The notes under the pieces are model-generated. The model worked only from the letters and a program-made list of their open reading frames with translations, did no database searches and was not told where the DNA came from. From positions 1 through 27,096 of the IMG/VR virus record IMGVR_UViG_3300019487_000229: 27,096 nucleotides of DNA. One strand, 5' to 3'. Positions 14,922 to 22,250 of this stretch are shown here, in pieces. The translations under genes and the position numbers were made by a program. Source of the DNA: a virus. Position 1 is the first letter of the stretch, and every line of letters starts with the position of its first letter.

Positions 14922-15130
14922 GTATCCAGTGGAACTGCTCGTCGTGTAGTCACTGGAATGCTGTTGCTATTGACCGCTGCACTCATTGTGGTTTTCAATG
15001 GAAAGGTGATTTTGATAAAGTATCACATAGAAGTGAAACTAGGCCCGCACAATTGGGTCTACGTTCACAAGGAAAACAAACTCAGCGACGCTTACCATCA
15101 CATAAAAACAAAGATGACAGAAGATGGTAA
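14918..15130 (+). CDS. RanBP2-type zinc finger protein, 70 aa (possibly frameshifted)
   Basis: Residues 4-26 carry WNCSSCSHWN then RCTHCGFQW: C7, C10, C21, C24, the W-x-C-x2-C-N-x-C-x2-C layout of RanBP2-like zinc fingers. After about residue 33 the sequence (SHRSETRPAQLGLRSQGKQT) loses protein-like character while the +1 frame becomes protein-like (see the next entry), so the real product may continue in the other frame. Start and ATGA overlap with the upstream gene are clear. Confidence 0.6.
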   Translation: MSIQWNCSSCSHWNAVAIDRCTHCGFQWKGDFDKVSHRSETRPAQLGLRSQGKQTQRRLPSHKNKDDRRW

Positions 15131-15188
15131 GTATCCAATACGTGTTGTTCGAGTAGAACGAACTGTTGTTTTTGGAGATAACCAATGA
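15012..15188 (+). CDS. Small phage protein reading from a TTG start, or C-terminal half of the zinc-finger gene
   Basis: The conserved-looking part is KYHIEVKLGPHNWVYVHKEN followed by KYPIRVVRVERTVVFGDNQ, like short phage proteins of about 60 residues. The frame is open from an ATG at 14958 but the residues before 15012 look non-coding. A TTG at 15012 has GGAAAGGTG just upstream and would give 58 residues. Alternatively a +1 shift joins it to the zinc finger encoded at 14918. The stop overlaps the next ATG (ATGA at 15185). Confidence 0.6.
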   Translation: MIKYHIEVKLGPHNWVYVHKENKLSDAYHHIKTKMTEDGKYPIRVVRVERTVVFGDNQ

Positions 15189-15358
15189 CTAATGAAGAAT
15201 TACTCGCACTAGCGCGACTAGTTCGATTTCTTATTCGAACTTCGCCAATGAATTCATTTATCATGGCACAATCCATCTCTGCGCGAGATGCATTATTCTG
15301 TGATGAGGCTACTGTAGATATGATGATTGAAAGGATGGAAGAAAATGAGTCTGACTAG
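15185..15358 (+). CDS. Small helical protein, 57 aa
   Basis: Starts MTNEELLALARLVRFLIRTS and ends MMIERMEENESD. Predicted mostly helical; no motif. Tight coupling on both sides: ATGA with the previous gene and a 14-base overlap with the next. Ends with TAG, which shows that TAG acts as a normal stop here. Confidence 0.6.
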   Translation: MTNEELLALARLVRFLIRTSPMNSFIMAQSISARDALFCDEATVDMMIERMEENESD

Positions 15359-15530
15359 AGCGCAATGGATAGAGATGTGGAACGAAGTGCGGCAAATCCG
15401 CATGAATTGTTATACAATACAGTCTCAACGAAGAACTGATTCGACTGTTTTTAAGTCGACCGAAGCTATTCTGGACGAGACTGATAAAATAAGGGAAAAA
15501 ATTCAAGGCGTAATCGGTCAAATGGAATAA
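15345..15530 (+). CDS. Small helical protein, 61 aa
   Basis: The ATG at 15345 with GGAAG (15338-15342) upstream is preferred over a TTG at 15327. The product (MSLTRAQWIEMWNEVRQIRM, then ILDETDKIREKIQGVIGQME) is helical and may form a coiled coil. No family recognised. Confidence 0.6.
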   Translation: MSLTRAQWIEMWNEVRQIRMNCYTIQSQRRTDSTVFKSTEAILDETDKIREKIQGVIGQME

Positions 15531-15532
15531 TT

Positions 15533-15799
15533 ATGCCGAAGAAATCTAGTCATCTCCATCGTTTCAAGAAAGTAACACTCGGTAAGAAATTTGTAGTCTT
15601 CAAGTGTCAGTTACCAGACTGCACAACTTACTACCGAATAGAACTTGTCGAAGGCAAACTCTGCGAGTGTAATCGCTGTGGTAAGCCTATGGTCATGACT
15701 AAGATTGCCATGACCCTAACTAAACCTCATTGCCCCGATTGCACGCGCGGCGTGAGTGACCCTGAGAGCGACGCATTGACCGAACTTTTCATGGAGTAA
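15533..15799 (+). CDS. Cys-rich zinc-ribbon protein, 88 aa
   Basis: Cysteines occur as CQLPDC (25-30), CECNRC (44-49) and CPDC (67-70), interspersed with basic residues at the N-terminus (KKSSHLHRFKKVTLGKKF). This suits one or two zinc sites. Similar short zinc proteins are common beside phage recombination genes; no defined role. It lies immediately before the Sak4-like ATPase. Confidence 0.7.
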   Translation: MPKKSSHLHRFKKVTLGKKFVVFKCQLPDCTTYYRIELVEGKLCECNRCGKPMVMTKIAMTLTKPHCPDCTRGVSDPESDALTELFME

Positions 15800-15801
15800 C
15801 G

Positions 15802-16659
15802 ATGCCTGATATGTCTACCATAGACCCTGAGATGATTTATGCCATGCTCAAAGGTGAACCCGGAACTAGGAAGTCAACACAAGCATTATCATTCCCAACA
15901 CCACAGTATTGGTTTAGCTGGGATAGGAAGATGCAGGGCATCATGGTTCCCATGCGTAAGTGGGGAATCAATCCTAAGCTGATTCAATACGATGACTATG
16001 AAGATTGGAATGGTGCTCGCAACAAGCTTGAGCAATTCCAGTTAAACTGCCCTTTCTCTACTCTAGTGTTTGACTCATTAACATCATGTGCGGACATGAC
16101 GCTACGACAAACACTCAAACTTAAAACTGGCGCACGCAAATCGGGCGCGGATGCGGGCAGAACTATTGCTGGTATTGCAATCAATGAAATTGAAGACTAC
16201 AATGCTGAGTCTTCAGCACTAAACGAACTAATCGCACTGACAAAGGACATCCAGAGCTACCAAAAGTCTCAAGGAAAGAAAGTCAACATCATCTTGATTG
16301 CTCATGTGATGGAAGTCACAAAGATGGTGCAAAATCAACAAGTCCTGAGCAGAACTATCGTCACTGCCGGTAAGAGAGTGGCTGCAAAAATGCCTGCTTA
16401 TTGCACCGAGGTTTATCACTTCGGTTATGAAAAAGGTTTCATCGAAGGAACTCCCGGCAACCTAGTGATGTATACGCATCATTCGGGTATCGACTTTGCG
16501 CGCACCGCATTAGACCTTCCCGCTAAAATAGAATTCGGAGACAAGCCGATTTATACCGAATTCTTAACACCAGCAATAGCCAAACTAAAAGGAGAAATAG
16601 CAACACAAACAACCACACAACCAACAACCCCAAACAATCTATCTAGCTTCACACGCTAA
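15802..16659 (+). CDS. Sak4-like RecA-fold ATPase, 285 aa
   Basis: Phage Sak4-type proteins are RecA-core ATPases that stimulate single-strand annealing and recombination with a partner ssDNA-binding protein. Here the Walker A is GEPGTRKST (residues 18-26), the Walker B-like strand is STLVFDSL (D91), and a later region IILIAHVMEVTK fits the sensor strand of RecA-fold proteins. The C-terminus is a Thr/Asn/Pro-rich tail. The next gene is a DUF669-like ssDNA-binding protein, the usual neighbour. GAG-type spacing and no gap indicate one operon. Confidence 0.85.
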   Translation: MPDMSTIDPEMIYAMLKGEPGTRKSTQALSFPTPQYWFSWDRKMQGIMVPMRKWGINPKLIQYDDYEDWNGARNKLEQFQLNCPFSTLVFDSLTSCADMTLRQTLKLKTGARKSGADAGRTIAGIAINEIEDYNAESSALNELIALTKDIQSYQKSQGKKVNIILIAHVMEVTKMVQNQQVLSRTIVTAGKRVAAKMPAYCTEVYHFGYEKGFIEGTPGNLVMYTHHSGIDFARTALDLPAKIEFGDKPIYTEFLTPAIAKLKGEIATQTTTQPTTPNNLSSFTR

Positions 16660-16671
16660 GGAGACTGAGAA

Positions 16672-17058
16672 ATGCCTACTGTTGTTTTTTCGGAGAAAGA
16701 CCTACGACGCGGCACCGTCGTAACGCCTGCATGGTATCGCCTGCGTATTGATAACGTGGGTGAGAAGCTCTCGAATGATGGCGGCTCGACGAACTACCCC
16801 GTCGAGGCAACCATCATTCGGAATGCGGACAATGGCGACACACAGTTCGCCGGAGTTCCCATCGATTGGAATTTCAATAGCAAGGCTATTGGTTTTGCTA
16901 TTGGTTATCTCCAGTCATTCGGGGTGGATGTTACCCCCGGACAGCGTTTCGACCTCAACGCATCGTCAGGCAAGGAAATCGACGTATTCGTTGAGAACGA
17001 TATTTATCAGGGTCGCACGGTGAATCGTGTGAACCATAAGTATCGTAAGGCGGCGTAA
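16672..17058 (+). CDS. DUF669-like ssDNA-binding protein, 128 aa
   Basis: AAGGAGACTGAG precedes the ATG. The protein (MPTVVFSEKDLRRGTVVTPA, WYRLRIDNVGEKLSNDGGST, NYPVEATIIRNADNGDTQFA) is a beta-rich OB-fold-like protein resembling DUF669 proteins that are paired with Sak4 ATPases and act as SSB-type annealing partners. It ends KYRKAA and lacks the acidic DDDIPF-type tail. Codons are more G/C-ending than in the neighbours, suggesting strong expression. A structured RNA element follows directly. Confidence 0.7.
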   Translation: MPTVVFSEKDLRRGTVVTPAWYRLRIDNVGEKLSNDGGSTNYPVEATIIRNADNGDTQFAGVPIDWNFNSKAIGFAIGYLQSFGVDVTPGQRFDLNASSGKEIDVFVENDIYQGRTVNRVNHKYRKAA

Positions 17059-17065
17059 CACAAGT

Positions 17066-17191
17066 CACCCGGCTGATTCCTGAGATAAAAACCATTTTCA
17101 AAGGGTCTGCTGAACCATTAGCCGTATGACGATACGGTGAGAATGCTGGCAGAAATGAAAGTCATGATAAAGATGCCATGACGGCCGGGTG
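17066..17191 (+). ncRNA. Structured RNA candidate, three-way junction
   Basis: Closing stem CACCCGGC (17066-17073) with GCCGGGTG (17184-17191), extendable by a G-U and a G-C pair. Inside are two hairpins. One stacks CTGC/GCAG (17107-17110, 17149-17152), CATT/AATG (17116-17119, 17142-17145) and CCGTAT-GACG-ATACGG (17122-17137). The other is GTCATG/CATGAC (17161-17166, 17177-17182). It lies between the ssDNA-binding gene and a small acidic gene, as a 3' or 5' element. No known family is recognised. Confidence 0.6.
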
Positions 17192-17232
17192 CATATCTTA
17201 CTCGCGGAAACCCTAATAGAGAGGACAGAGAA

Positions 17233-17391
17233 ATGACACTTAGAATGTTTGCAGCTGATTCTACTGAAGAAGAAACAACAACTGACGACGAACTCGTGAA
17301 TGATGCAACTCCCGAGGACGAAGAAGATGAAATCGCTGAGGACGAAGAAGACGAAGACGATGACCTCAGTGAAGACGAAGAAGAAAACTAA
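17233..17391 (+). CDS. Highly acidic small protein, 52 aa
   Basis: GAGAGGACAGAGAA precedes the ATG. After MTLRMFAADSTEEETTTDDE the rest is almost entirely Asp and Glu, ending DLSEDEEEN. So acidic and short a chain is probably disordered; it could mimic DNA (as Ocr- and Arn-like inhibitors do), act as an acidic tail in trans for the tailless ssDNA-binding protein upstream, or bind a basic host protein. It shows no fold to decide between these. The structured RNA upstream lies in its leader. Confidence 0.65.
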   Translation: MTLRMFAADSTEEETTTDDELVNDATPEDEEDEIAEDEEDEDDDLSEDEEEN

Positions 17392-17397
17392 CAAGAT

Positions 17398-17546
17398 TTA
17401 CTGACTGGAAAACTAAACCTAAGTTCCACGACCCTCATGCAACTTAATGGGGCGAGAGCAAAAAATGGTTATGTGGACTAGTCAGTAATAGGGGTAGGGA
17501 GAGACGTAGCTCTTAGAGCCGTATATAATTCTCCCTACTCCGCCCC
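17398..17546 (+). ncRNA. Structured element before the cold-shock gene
   Basis: First part: TTACTGACT (17398-17406) pairs with AGTCAGTAA (17480-17488), with TAAGTT/AACTTA inside (17420-17425, 17441-17446). Second part: GTAGGGAGA (17494-17502) pairs with TCTCCCTAC (17530-17538), reinforced by GGG 17491-17493 with CCC in 17543-17546, and encloses GCTC-TTA-GAGC (17509-17519). A perfect TATAAT lies in the second loop. Could be RNA leader or a DNA regulatory site; not resolved. Confidence 0.5.
17501..17529 (+). promoter_or_regulatory. Possible promoter of the cold-shock gene
   Basis: TATAAT (17524-17529) is a perfect -10, with a poor -35 (GAGACG at 17501-17506, 3 of 6) 17 bases upstream. Two copies of TGGCCCGA at 17567 and 17578 lie between the -10 and the gene. 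It suggests separate, perhaps activated, transcription. Confidence 0.4.
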
Positions 17547-17637
17547 TACTCTAACTAATATAACTATGGCCCGAAGTTGGCCCGATAATAAACTTCCACA
17601 ACCAAATAACAGGAAGTAATTTGAAAGGACTGCGGTA

Positions 17638-17982
17638 ATGACTTTCATTCAGCGTATTCTCGGTTCTGGTGCTACTGAAGAAACTCCTGAAGTTCCCGAA
17701 GTTCCTCAAGAACAGGAACAAATAGCAGATGAAATGCCTGTTAAGAACAGTAAGCCTGTTCGCGGTATTATCATCAAGGTGGAACTTTCGAAAGGTTGGG
17801 GATTCATCTCATCGAAAGAAATTCCCTACACTCGTATTTTCTTCCACTGGTCAGGACTTTTGCAGAATACTCTGCGTTTTCCTGATTTGAAGAAGGGAAT
17901 GAAAGTAGAGTTTCTAACGATGGAACATCCCGAGCGTGGCATTCGCGCTATTCGCATTCGTGTGATTGAGGACGAGGCATGA
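17638..17982 (+). CDS. Cold-shock domain protein with acidic N-terminus, 114 aa
   Basis: Residues 41-110 form a cold-shock (OB-fold) domain: RNP1-like KGWGFI (52-57) and RNP2-like IFFHWS (67-72), followed by LKKGMKVEFLTMEHPERGIR. Cold-shock proteins bind single-stranded RNA or DNA and melt secondary structure. Before the domain is a Glu/Pro-rich, probably disordered extension (ATEETPEVPEVPQEQEQ). GAAAGGA is the ribosome site. An RNA-structure melter encoded just after two structured RNA-like elements is a notable pairing. The stop overlaps the next ATG (ATGA). Confidence 0.85.
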   Translation: MTFIQRILGSGATEETPEVPEVPQEQEQIADEMPVKNSKPVRGIIIKVELSKGWGFISSKEIPYTRIFFHWSGLLQNTLRFPDLKKGMKVEFLTMEHPERGIRAIRIRVIEDEA

Positions 17983-18281
17983 CGTTTAGGAAAAAATTCC
18001 ACAAGAGCAGTAAGTGGCACGAGAGAGCAGCAATAGTGGAAATTTTCCACCTACGTCAGTCCCACATTGAGAAAAAGTGGACGATGCAACGAACGGCGAA
18101 GTATTTCAACGTCAGCTTAGGATTCATATCGGAGAGTCTTAAGCTGGCGCGCGCCTGTTATGAGGACCCTACTTTTATTAATTGTGCTAATCGTCAAATA
18201 GCCTTAAACCATCTGAAGCGCCGTGGCTACAATCAAACGAATAGATTGGCTTCGGAGCAAGAGACAGGAAAGATGCCCTAA
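17979..18281 (+). CDS. Helix-turn-helix DNA-binding protein, 100 aa
   Basis: Starts MTFRKKFHKSSKWHERAAIV. Residues about 35-60 contain TMQRTAKYFNVSLGFISESL, which reads as a helix-turn-helix of the type where a host-like repressor or ParB fragment contacts DNA. The protein is strongly basic. It is translationally coupled to the cold-shock gene (ATGA) and is the best candidate in this block for a transcription factor acting at the sites listed. No family assignment beyond HTH. Confidence 0.65.
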   Translation: MTFRKKFHKSSKWHERAAIVEIFHLRQSHIEKKWTMQRTAKYFNVSLGFISESLKLARACYEDPTFINCANRQIALNHLKRRGYNQTNRLASEQETGKMP

Positions 18282-18549
18282 TCATGATTCTCATTCGATT
18301 AGGTCATCATTAGTTCAAACTACTGCATGGTGTCCAGTCTGTGAACGTATATGGCAATTTACTCGTAATACGTATTCATGGAATGGATACTGGCTATATT
18401 TGACTAATGAAGGTCAACCTGCTTCTAAACCAGTGTGGGTAATATGGAAATCTAGAAACCGCATCCGAAACAAAAAGAATTCTTTGAAGATGACGAGAGA
18501 AGAGTCCTCTTCTCAGGAACTCCCCCACAAAAAGCCACAGGAGCAATAA
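18223..18549 (+). CDS. Zinc-type small protein, 108 aa, GTG start
   Basis: The frame opens with a GTG at 18223 inside the previous gene (59-base overlap); no better start is visible. Residues CPNH (18-21) and CPVC (37-40) could bind one zinc, followed by Trp/Tyr-rich FTRNTYSWNGYWLYLTNEGQ and a basic tail with Gln/Glu. Fits a small zinc protein; function unknown. Start and hence N-terminus uncertain. Confidence 0.5.
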   Translation: MATIKRIDWLRSKRQERCPNHDSHSIRSSLVQTTAWCPVCERIWQFTRNTYSWNGYWLYLTNEGQPASKPVWVIWKSRNRIRNKKNSLKMTREESSSQELPHKKPQEQ

Positions 18550-18572
18550 CCTGGGAAGTCATAAGGAGATTT

Positions 18573-18731
18573 ATGGGAAACATCTGGAAGCCACAAACAA
18601 GAGAAGTTCTGAAGAGTTGGATTGATGCTCTCAGAACTGAAGCATCAGAGGAACTTACTGATTGGGAAACAGAGTTCCTAGAAGGTTGTGATAGAACTCT
18701 AGAGTTCAAAGAGCATCTCTCACAACGCTAG
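18573..18731 (+). CDS. Small acidic protein, 52 aa
   Basis: AAGGAGAT (18563-18570) precedes the ATG directly, the strongest argument for this gene. The product begins MGNIWKPQTREVLKSWIDAL and includes SEELTDWETEFLEGC, a helical acidic protein. It resembles short phage proteins with a W-x-P-x3-R start of unknown function. Ends with TAG. Confidence 0.65.
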   Translation: MGNIWKPQTREVLKSWIDALRTEASEELTDWETEFLEGCDRTLEFKEHLSQR

Positions 18732-18769
18732 GAAGAAACATTAGAGAGGCTCTACACCTATAAAACATC

Positions 18770-19012
18770 ATGAATGACTGGACTATCCCCCTCTCGGCCT
18801 TAGATGGTGACTACGATGCACAACGCATGTATTGTGGTTCCTACACACTAGTCCAGCAAATATCTACTGGTAAATGGTTCCGGTGCAAAGGTGATGTGCC
18901 GGAGGGATTTACTAGAATAGATGTTGTATTATTGAAATCCGTCTACGATACAGATGGATTTTTAATTGAAAGATACTGGGCGCTGCCAAGAATAGGAGAC
19001 TTTTTGTCATGA
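18770..19012 (+). CDS. Unknown small protein, 80 aa
   Basis: Starts MNDWTIPLSALDGDYDAQRM; beta-rich with Tyr/Trp (QQISTGKWFRCKGDVPEGFT, ERYWALPRIGDF). No family recognised. Shares an ATGA junction with the interrupted gene that follows. Confidence 0.6.
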   Translation: MNDWTIPLSALDGDYDAQRMYCGSYTLVQQISTGKWFRCKGDVPEGFTRIDVVLLKSVYDTDGFLIERYWALPRIGDFLS

Positions 19013-19437
19013 GAGAAATAGATTACGTTACTCCAAAGCATATTAAGCGTTACATTGCTGTTGTTACTAGTCAATGTGAACCTACCTACGAGTAGTTAGG
19101 TGAACAATATCAATGCACTGAATTTGCATCCACTGTGAGAATGGCTTTTGATGATAAGGGCACTTGTTTTATTCTCATCACTGAAAAATCTCAAGCTTAT
19201 GGGTTTGAGTTCAGTGAATTAATAGTCTCGCCCTTTTATGAATCTCTCATAGATTCTGTAAAGTCTCGCATCCGAAGATTCTTTCCACGATTGGAAATCG
19301 GAAGACTAATTGCCGGCAGAATGACTGAAACTGAAGACCACTTCCTATATAAAGACGAATATGGAGCAACATGGAAACTAGTGAAAACTCATGAACCAGA
19401 CATGCCTTTTATCATTAGTTTAGTGGAGCGAGAATGA
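19009..19437 (+). pseudogene. One gene interrupted by an in-frame TAG
   Basis: The 28-codon frame starting at 19009 (MREIDYVTPKHIKRYIAVVT, good GGAG site) stops at TAG 19093-19095. The very same frame continues open from 19096 to 19437, with protein-like sequence (LGEQYQCTEFASTVRMAFDD, HFLYKDEYGATWKLVKTHEP). An internal start (GTG 19135 or ATG 19141) lacks a ribosome site. Together the two parts give a 142-codon open frame with one nonsense codon. Either a recent nonsense mutation, suppression by a host or phage tRNA, or a sequencing error. TAG is a true stop elsewhere in the window. The protein family is not recognised. Confidence 0.6.
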
Positions 19438-19613
19438 CTAGAAAGGAACTAGAAGTTGTACTATCAGTTCTAGATAGAATTGATGGTAAGGATGCCAAGG
19501 TAGATGAAGCGATTGCTTATCTCGAAAGAGATATAGCGCGTCGTATTCAACAGTCCAAAGCTTGGAAAGACAATAACTCCGACGAATCAAGATATCTTCT
19601 CTATGGGCGATAA
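19434..19613 (+). CDS. Small helical protein, 59 aa
   Basis: Starts MTRKELEVVLSVLDRIDGKD, continues with AIAYLERDIARRIQQSKAWK and ends SRYLLYGR. Likely a helical, charged protein; no family recognised. It is coupled to both neighbours: ATGA with the interrupted gene and an 11-base overlap with the polymerase gene. Confidence 0.6.
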   Translation: MTRKELEVVLSVLDRIDGKDAKVDEAIAYLERDIARRIQQSKAWKDNNSDESRYLLYGR

Positions 19614-22242
19614 ATACATCTGTGGTCAGGGTCCGGTGAATGCAAAGGTAATGATACTTTGCGAATGCCCTACCTATGAGGATGCAGAAAAGGGAAAGCT
19701 ATTCGCTGCTAAAGAATGGCGCGAATTAGATTTCCTTTTGGTAGAAGCTGGTATACGTAGGGAACAATGCTGGCAAACTGCTGTTAGTAAGTATCATGTT
19801 CCCCCATCACCAAAGTCTGGTAAGAAAAGTATTCCCTTCGCCGTGCGCGCTCAACAACACGGCATTAACTTACAGCAACAAGTAAGTGAACTACAACAAG
19901 AAGTAAATGCCATTCAACCTAACGTAATTATTGGGTTGGGCAAGACTCCACTATGGGCCACAACTGGTAAAACTAAGATAGATAAATATCGTGGCTCAAT
20001 ACTATTAGGTATGGGACGAAAGTTCATTCCTACCTATAATCCTTGTCATCTTAGTTGGCAAGCGACGGATGTGGAATTTGTCGGTTATTGGAACCGGCAG
20101 ATTATGCTCTTTGATTTTAAGCGTGCCGTCGGTCAAGCAACTTTTTCAGATTTAAAACTTCCTCCCCGTAATCTCCAAATCGCGCGAAACTCATACATGC
20201 TACACGAATTTCGTGAGAAATACCGTAATTACACTAAACCCGCAGTAGATATCGAGGCGCGCGGTCAGTGTATTCCTTTCTGTGTTGGTCTTGCGTTTAC
20301 TCCATTTCATGGACTCACAGTTCCTCTATGGAATGTGGGGGAAATAGAATCTGTATGTAAGATACCAGACTCTGACCTGGTGTCTATGTGGATTCTACTC
20401 GCTCAGATTCTAGCAGAGAACGATATCGTTGGGCAAAACTTCAAGTATGACCAAGACAAAATTGCTCGATTGGGGTTCATTATCCGAAGCCTTGCCTCAG
20501 ATGTTATGCTCAAGGCTTTCGCAATCAATCCTGAACTCCCCAAAAACCTCGCCTTCAACACCAGTCTTTTTACCGAAGAACCTTTCTACAAAGACGAGGG
20601 AATGTATCACGGAAAAGTCGAAGACTTGCTCTTGGGATGTGCGAGAGATTCCTGTGTTACAAAGGAAATCGACCTTGCAATGGACGCCGATATCGATGAA
20701 CTTGGAATGCGAGATTACTTCTCCAACTTTATCATGCCTCTCCACGAACTCTATCTCGGAATGGAAAACATCGGCTTTAGAGTCGATAAACACACTAGAG
20801 ACAATATTCTTCTACCGAAGTATATTGAGTGGGATGAGAAAATTAGATATGAACTATTTCATCTGGTTGGCGCAGAAGTTAATGTCAATAGCCCCACACA
20901 AATCGCCACTCTACTATTCGATAATCTTAAACTACCTAGGAAATCAGGAACCGGCGAGGAAGAAATTACTGCACTCCTTAACTCACAGAGTGCCATAAAA
21001 AATCCAACCCATAGAAGAATTTGTGAACTAGTTTTAGAGGGTAGGCGCGTTCGTAAATCAGTGTCGCATTACCTAATGGCGATGCCTGATTATGATGAAC
21101 GGATGCGAACAACATTCTTTCTGTGCAATGATACCGGGCGCACTTCTACTGGACAACAAGACCCACCTATTCGACCTATTGTTGAAGTAATAGATGAAAA
21201 TGGTAAGAAGAAAGACAGAGTTTTAGGTGTTGCTTTTCAAACCATAACTAAGCATGGTGACATTGGTAACGATATTCGTCAAATGTATGTTCCCGATAAG
21301 GGTGAAATATTCCTGCAGGCGGATTCTGCACAGGCCGAAGCTCGTGTGGTATTTCTATTGGCTAATGATGAACAAGCCCTTACCGATATCGACGCACGAG
21401 ATTATCATGCACTTACGGCAACATGGTTCTTCGGCGGAACTGAGGATGATTATTCCAAAAAGAAACTTGGATATGAGCATCCAATTAGATTTGCCGGTAA
21501 AACTCTTAGACACGCCGGACATTTGGGTGCTGGTAAAAGACGGGCAGCTATTAGCGTTAATACAGATGCTCGAAAGTATAAAGTCCCAATTAGTATTACT
21601 GAGGCAATCGCAGAACGTGCCCTTAAAATATTCCACTCGAAGCAACCGAAAATCCAACAAGTCTTCCATAAAGGAGTAATCGATGCTTTGGGTAAAAATA
21701 GACGACTTGTGGCTCCTGTTCCCTACGGAGTTAACTCCAAAACAGGAGGAGTTCGCACTTTTTATGAGCGATGGGGAGACGAGCTTTTTCGACAGGCATT
21801 CTCTTATATCCCCCAACGCTCCATTACTGACAATACTAAAGCGGCCGCGCTCAGAATTAAAAAGTCTAACCGATTTATCAAAATTATCATGGAATCTCAC
21901 GATTCCCTACTCTTCTCAATTGAAGAACGCTTTCATACCGAAATGTCAGGTCTTATCAAATATGAGATGGAACGTCCTATCCGATTTGATACTTGCAGCA
22001 TATCGCGTAGAGATTTGATAGTTCCATGTGAAGTTGAAATCGGATATAACTACATGGAACTAAGAAAGATGAAGAACGTTCCACTATACGAACCAATACA
22101 AGAACTAACCATGCCTCTACCAACACCTAATGAAGTCTTTTCAGGTGTTGTCCTACCTGAGGATTCTAAACTAACAACCCTAATCTACAATGCGGAAGAA
22201 CGTAGGAAAGCAGAGATACGCTCGTTTTACGTAAATGATTAG
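19603..22242 (+). CDS. Uracil-DNA glycosylase-like domain fused to family A DNA polymerase, 879 aa
   Basis: N-terminus (about 1-175) resembles a family 4/5 uracil-DNA glycosylase: VMILCECPTYEDAEKG, VIIGLGKTPLW, IDKYRGS and FIPTYNPCHL; the first cysteines could join an Fe-S cluster. A 3'-5' exonuclease follows: DIEAR (D216, E218), GQNFKYD (D283) and CARD (D349). Polymerase: TGRTSTGQQ (511-519), motif A LQADSAQAEAR (D574), O-helix region RFAGKTLRHAG (R629, K633, H637), motif C ESHDSLLF (H766, D767). H637 replaces the usual aromatic (F/Y) and HDS replaces HDE. All catalytic acids seem present. Known phage enzymes of this fused type replicate the genome and may limit uracil in it. Confidence 0.9.
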   Translation: MGDKYICGQGPVNAKVMILCECPTYEDAEKGKLFAAKEWRELDFLLVEAGIRREQCWQTAVSKYHVPPSPKSGKKSIPFAVRAQQHGINLQQQVSELQQEVNAIQPNVIIGLGKTPLWATTGKTKIDKYRGSILLGMGRKFIPTYNPCHLSWQATDVEFVGYWNRQIMLFDFKRAVGQATFSDLKLPPRNLQIARNSYMLHEFREKYRNYTKPAVDIEARGQCIPFCVGLAFTPFHGLTVPLWNVGEIESVCKIPDSDLVSMWILLAQILAENDIVGQNFKYDQDKIARLGFIIRSLASDVMLKAFAINPELPKNLAFNTSLFTEEPFYKDEGMYHGKVEDLLLGCARDSCVTKEIDLAMDADIDELGMRDYFSNFIMPLHELYLGMENIGFRVDKHTRDNILLPKYIEWDEKIRYELFHLVGAEVNVNSPTQIATLLFDNLKLPRKSGTGEEEITALLNSQSAIKNPTHRRICELVLEGRRVRKSVSHYLMAMPDYDERMRTTFFLCNDTGRTSTGQQDPPIRPIVEVIDENGKKKDRVLGVAFQTITKHGDIGNDIRQMYVPDKGEIFLQADSAQAEARVVFLLANDEQALTDIDARDYHALTATWFFGGTEDDYSKKKLGYEHPIRFAGKTLRHAGHLGAGKRRAAISVNTDARKYKVPISITEAIAERALKIFHSKQPKIQQVFHKGVIDALGKNRRLVAPVPYGVNSKTGGVRTFYERWGDELFRQAFSYIPQRSITDNTKAAALRIKKSNRFIKIIMESHDSLLFSIEERFHTEMSGLIKYEMERPIRFDTCSISRRDLIVPCEVEIGYNYMELRKMKNVPLYEPIQELTMPLPTPNEVFSGVVLPEDSKLTTLIYNAEERRKAEIRSFYVND

Positions 22243-22250
22243 GGGGTCAC

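Noticed and set aside
20429-20998. 189-codon plus-strand frame inside the polymerase
   Set aside because: Out-of-register shadow over the exonuclease region; Ser/Leu/Thr-rich, no ribosome site.
21355-21900. 181-codon minus-strand frame inside the polymerase
   Set aside because: Fully antisense to clear polymerase motifs A and B; no independent start signal.
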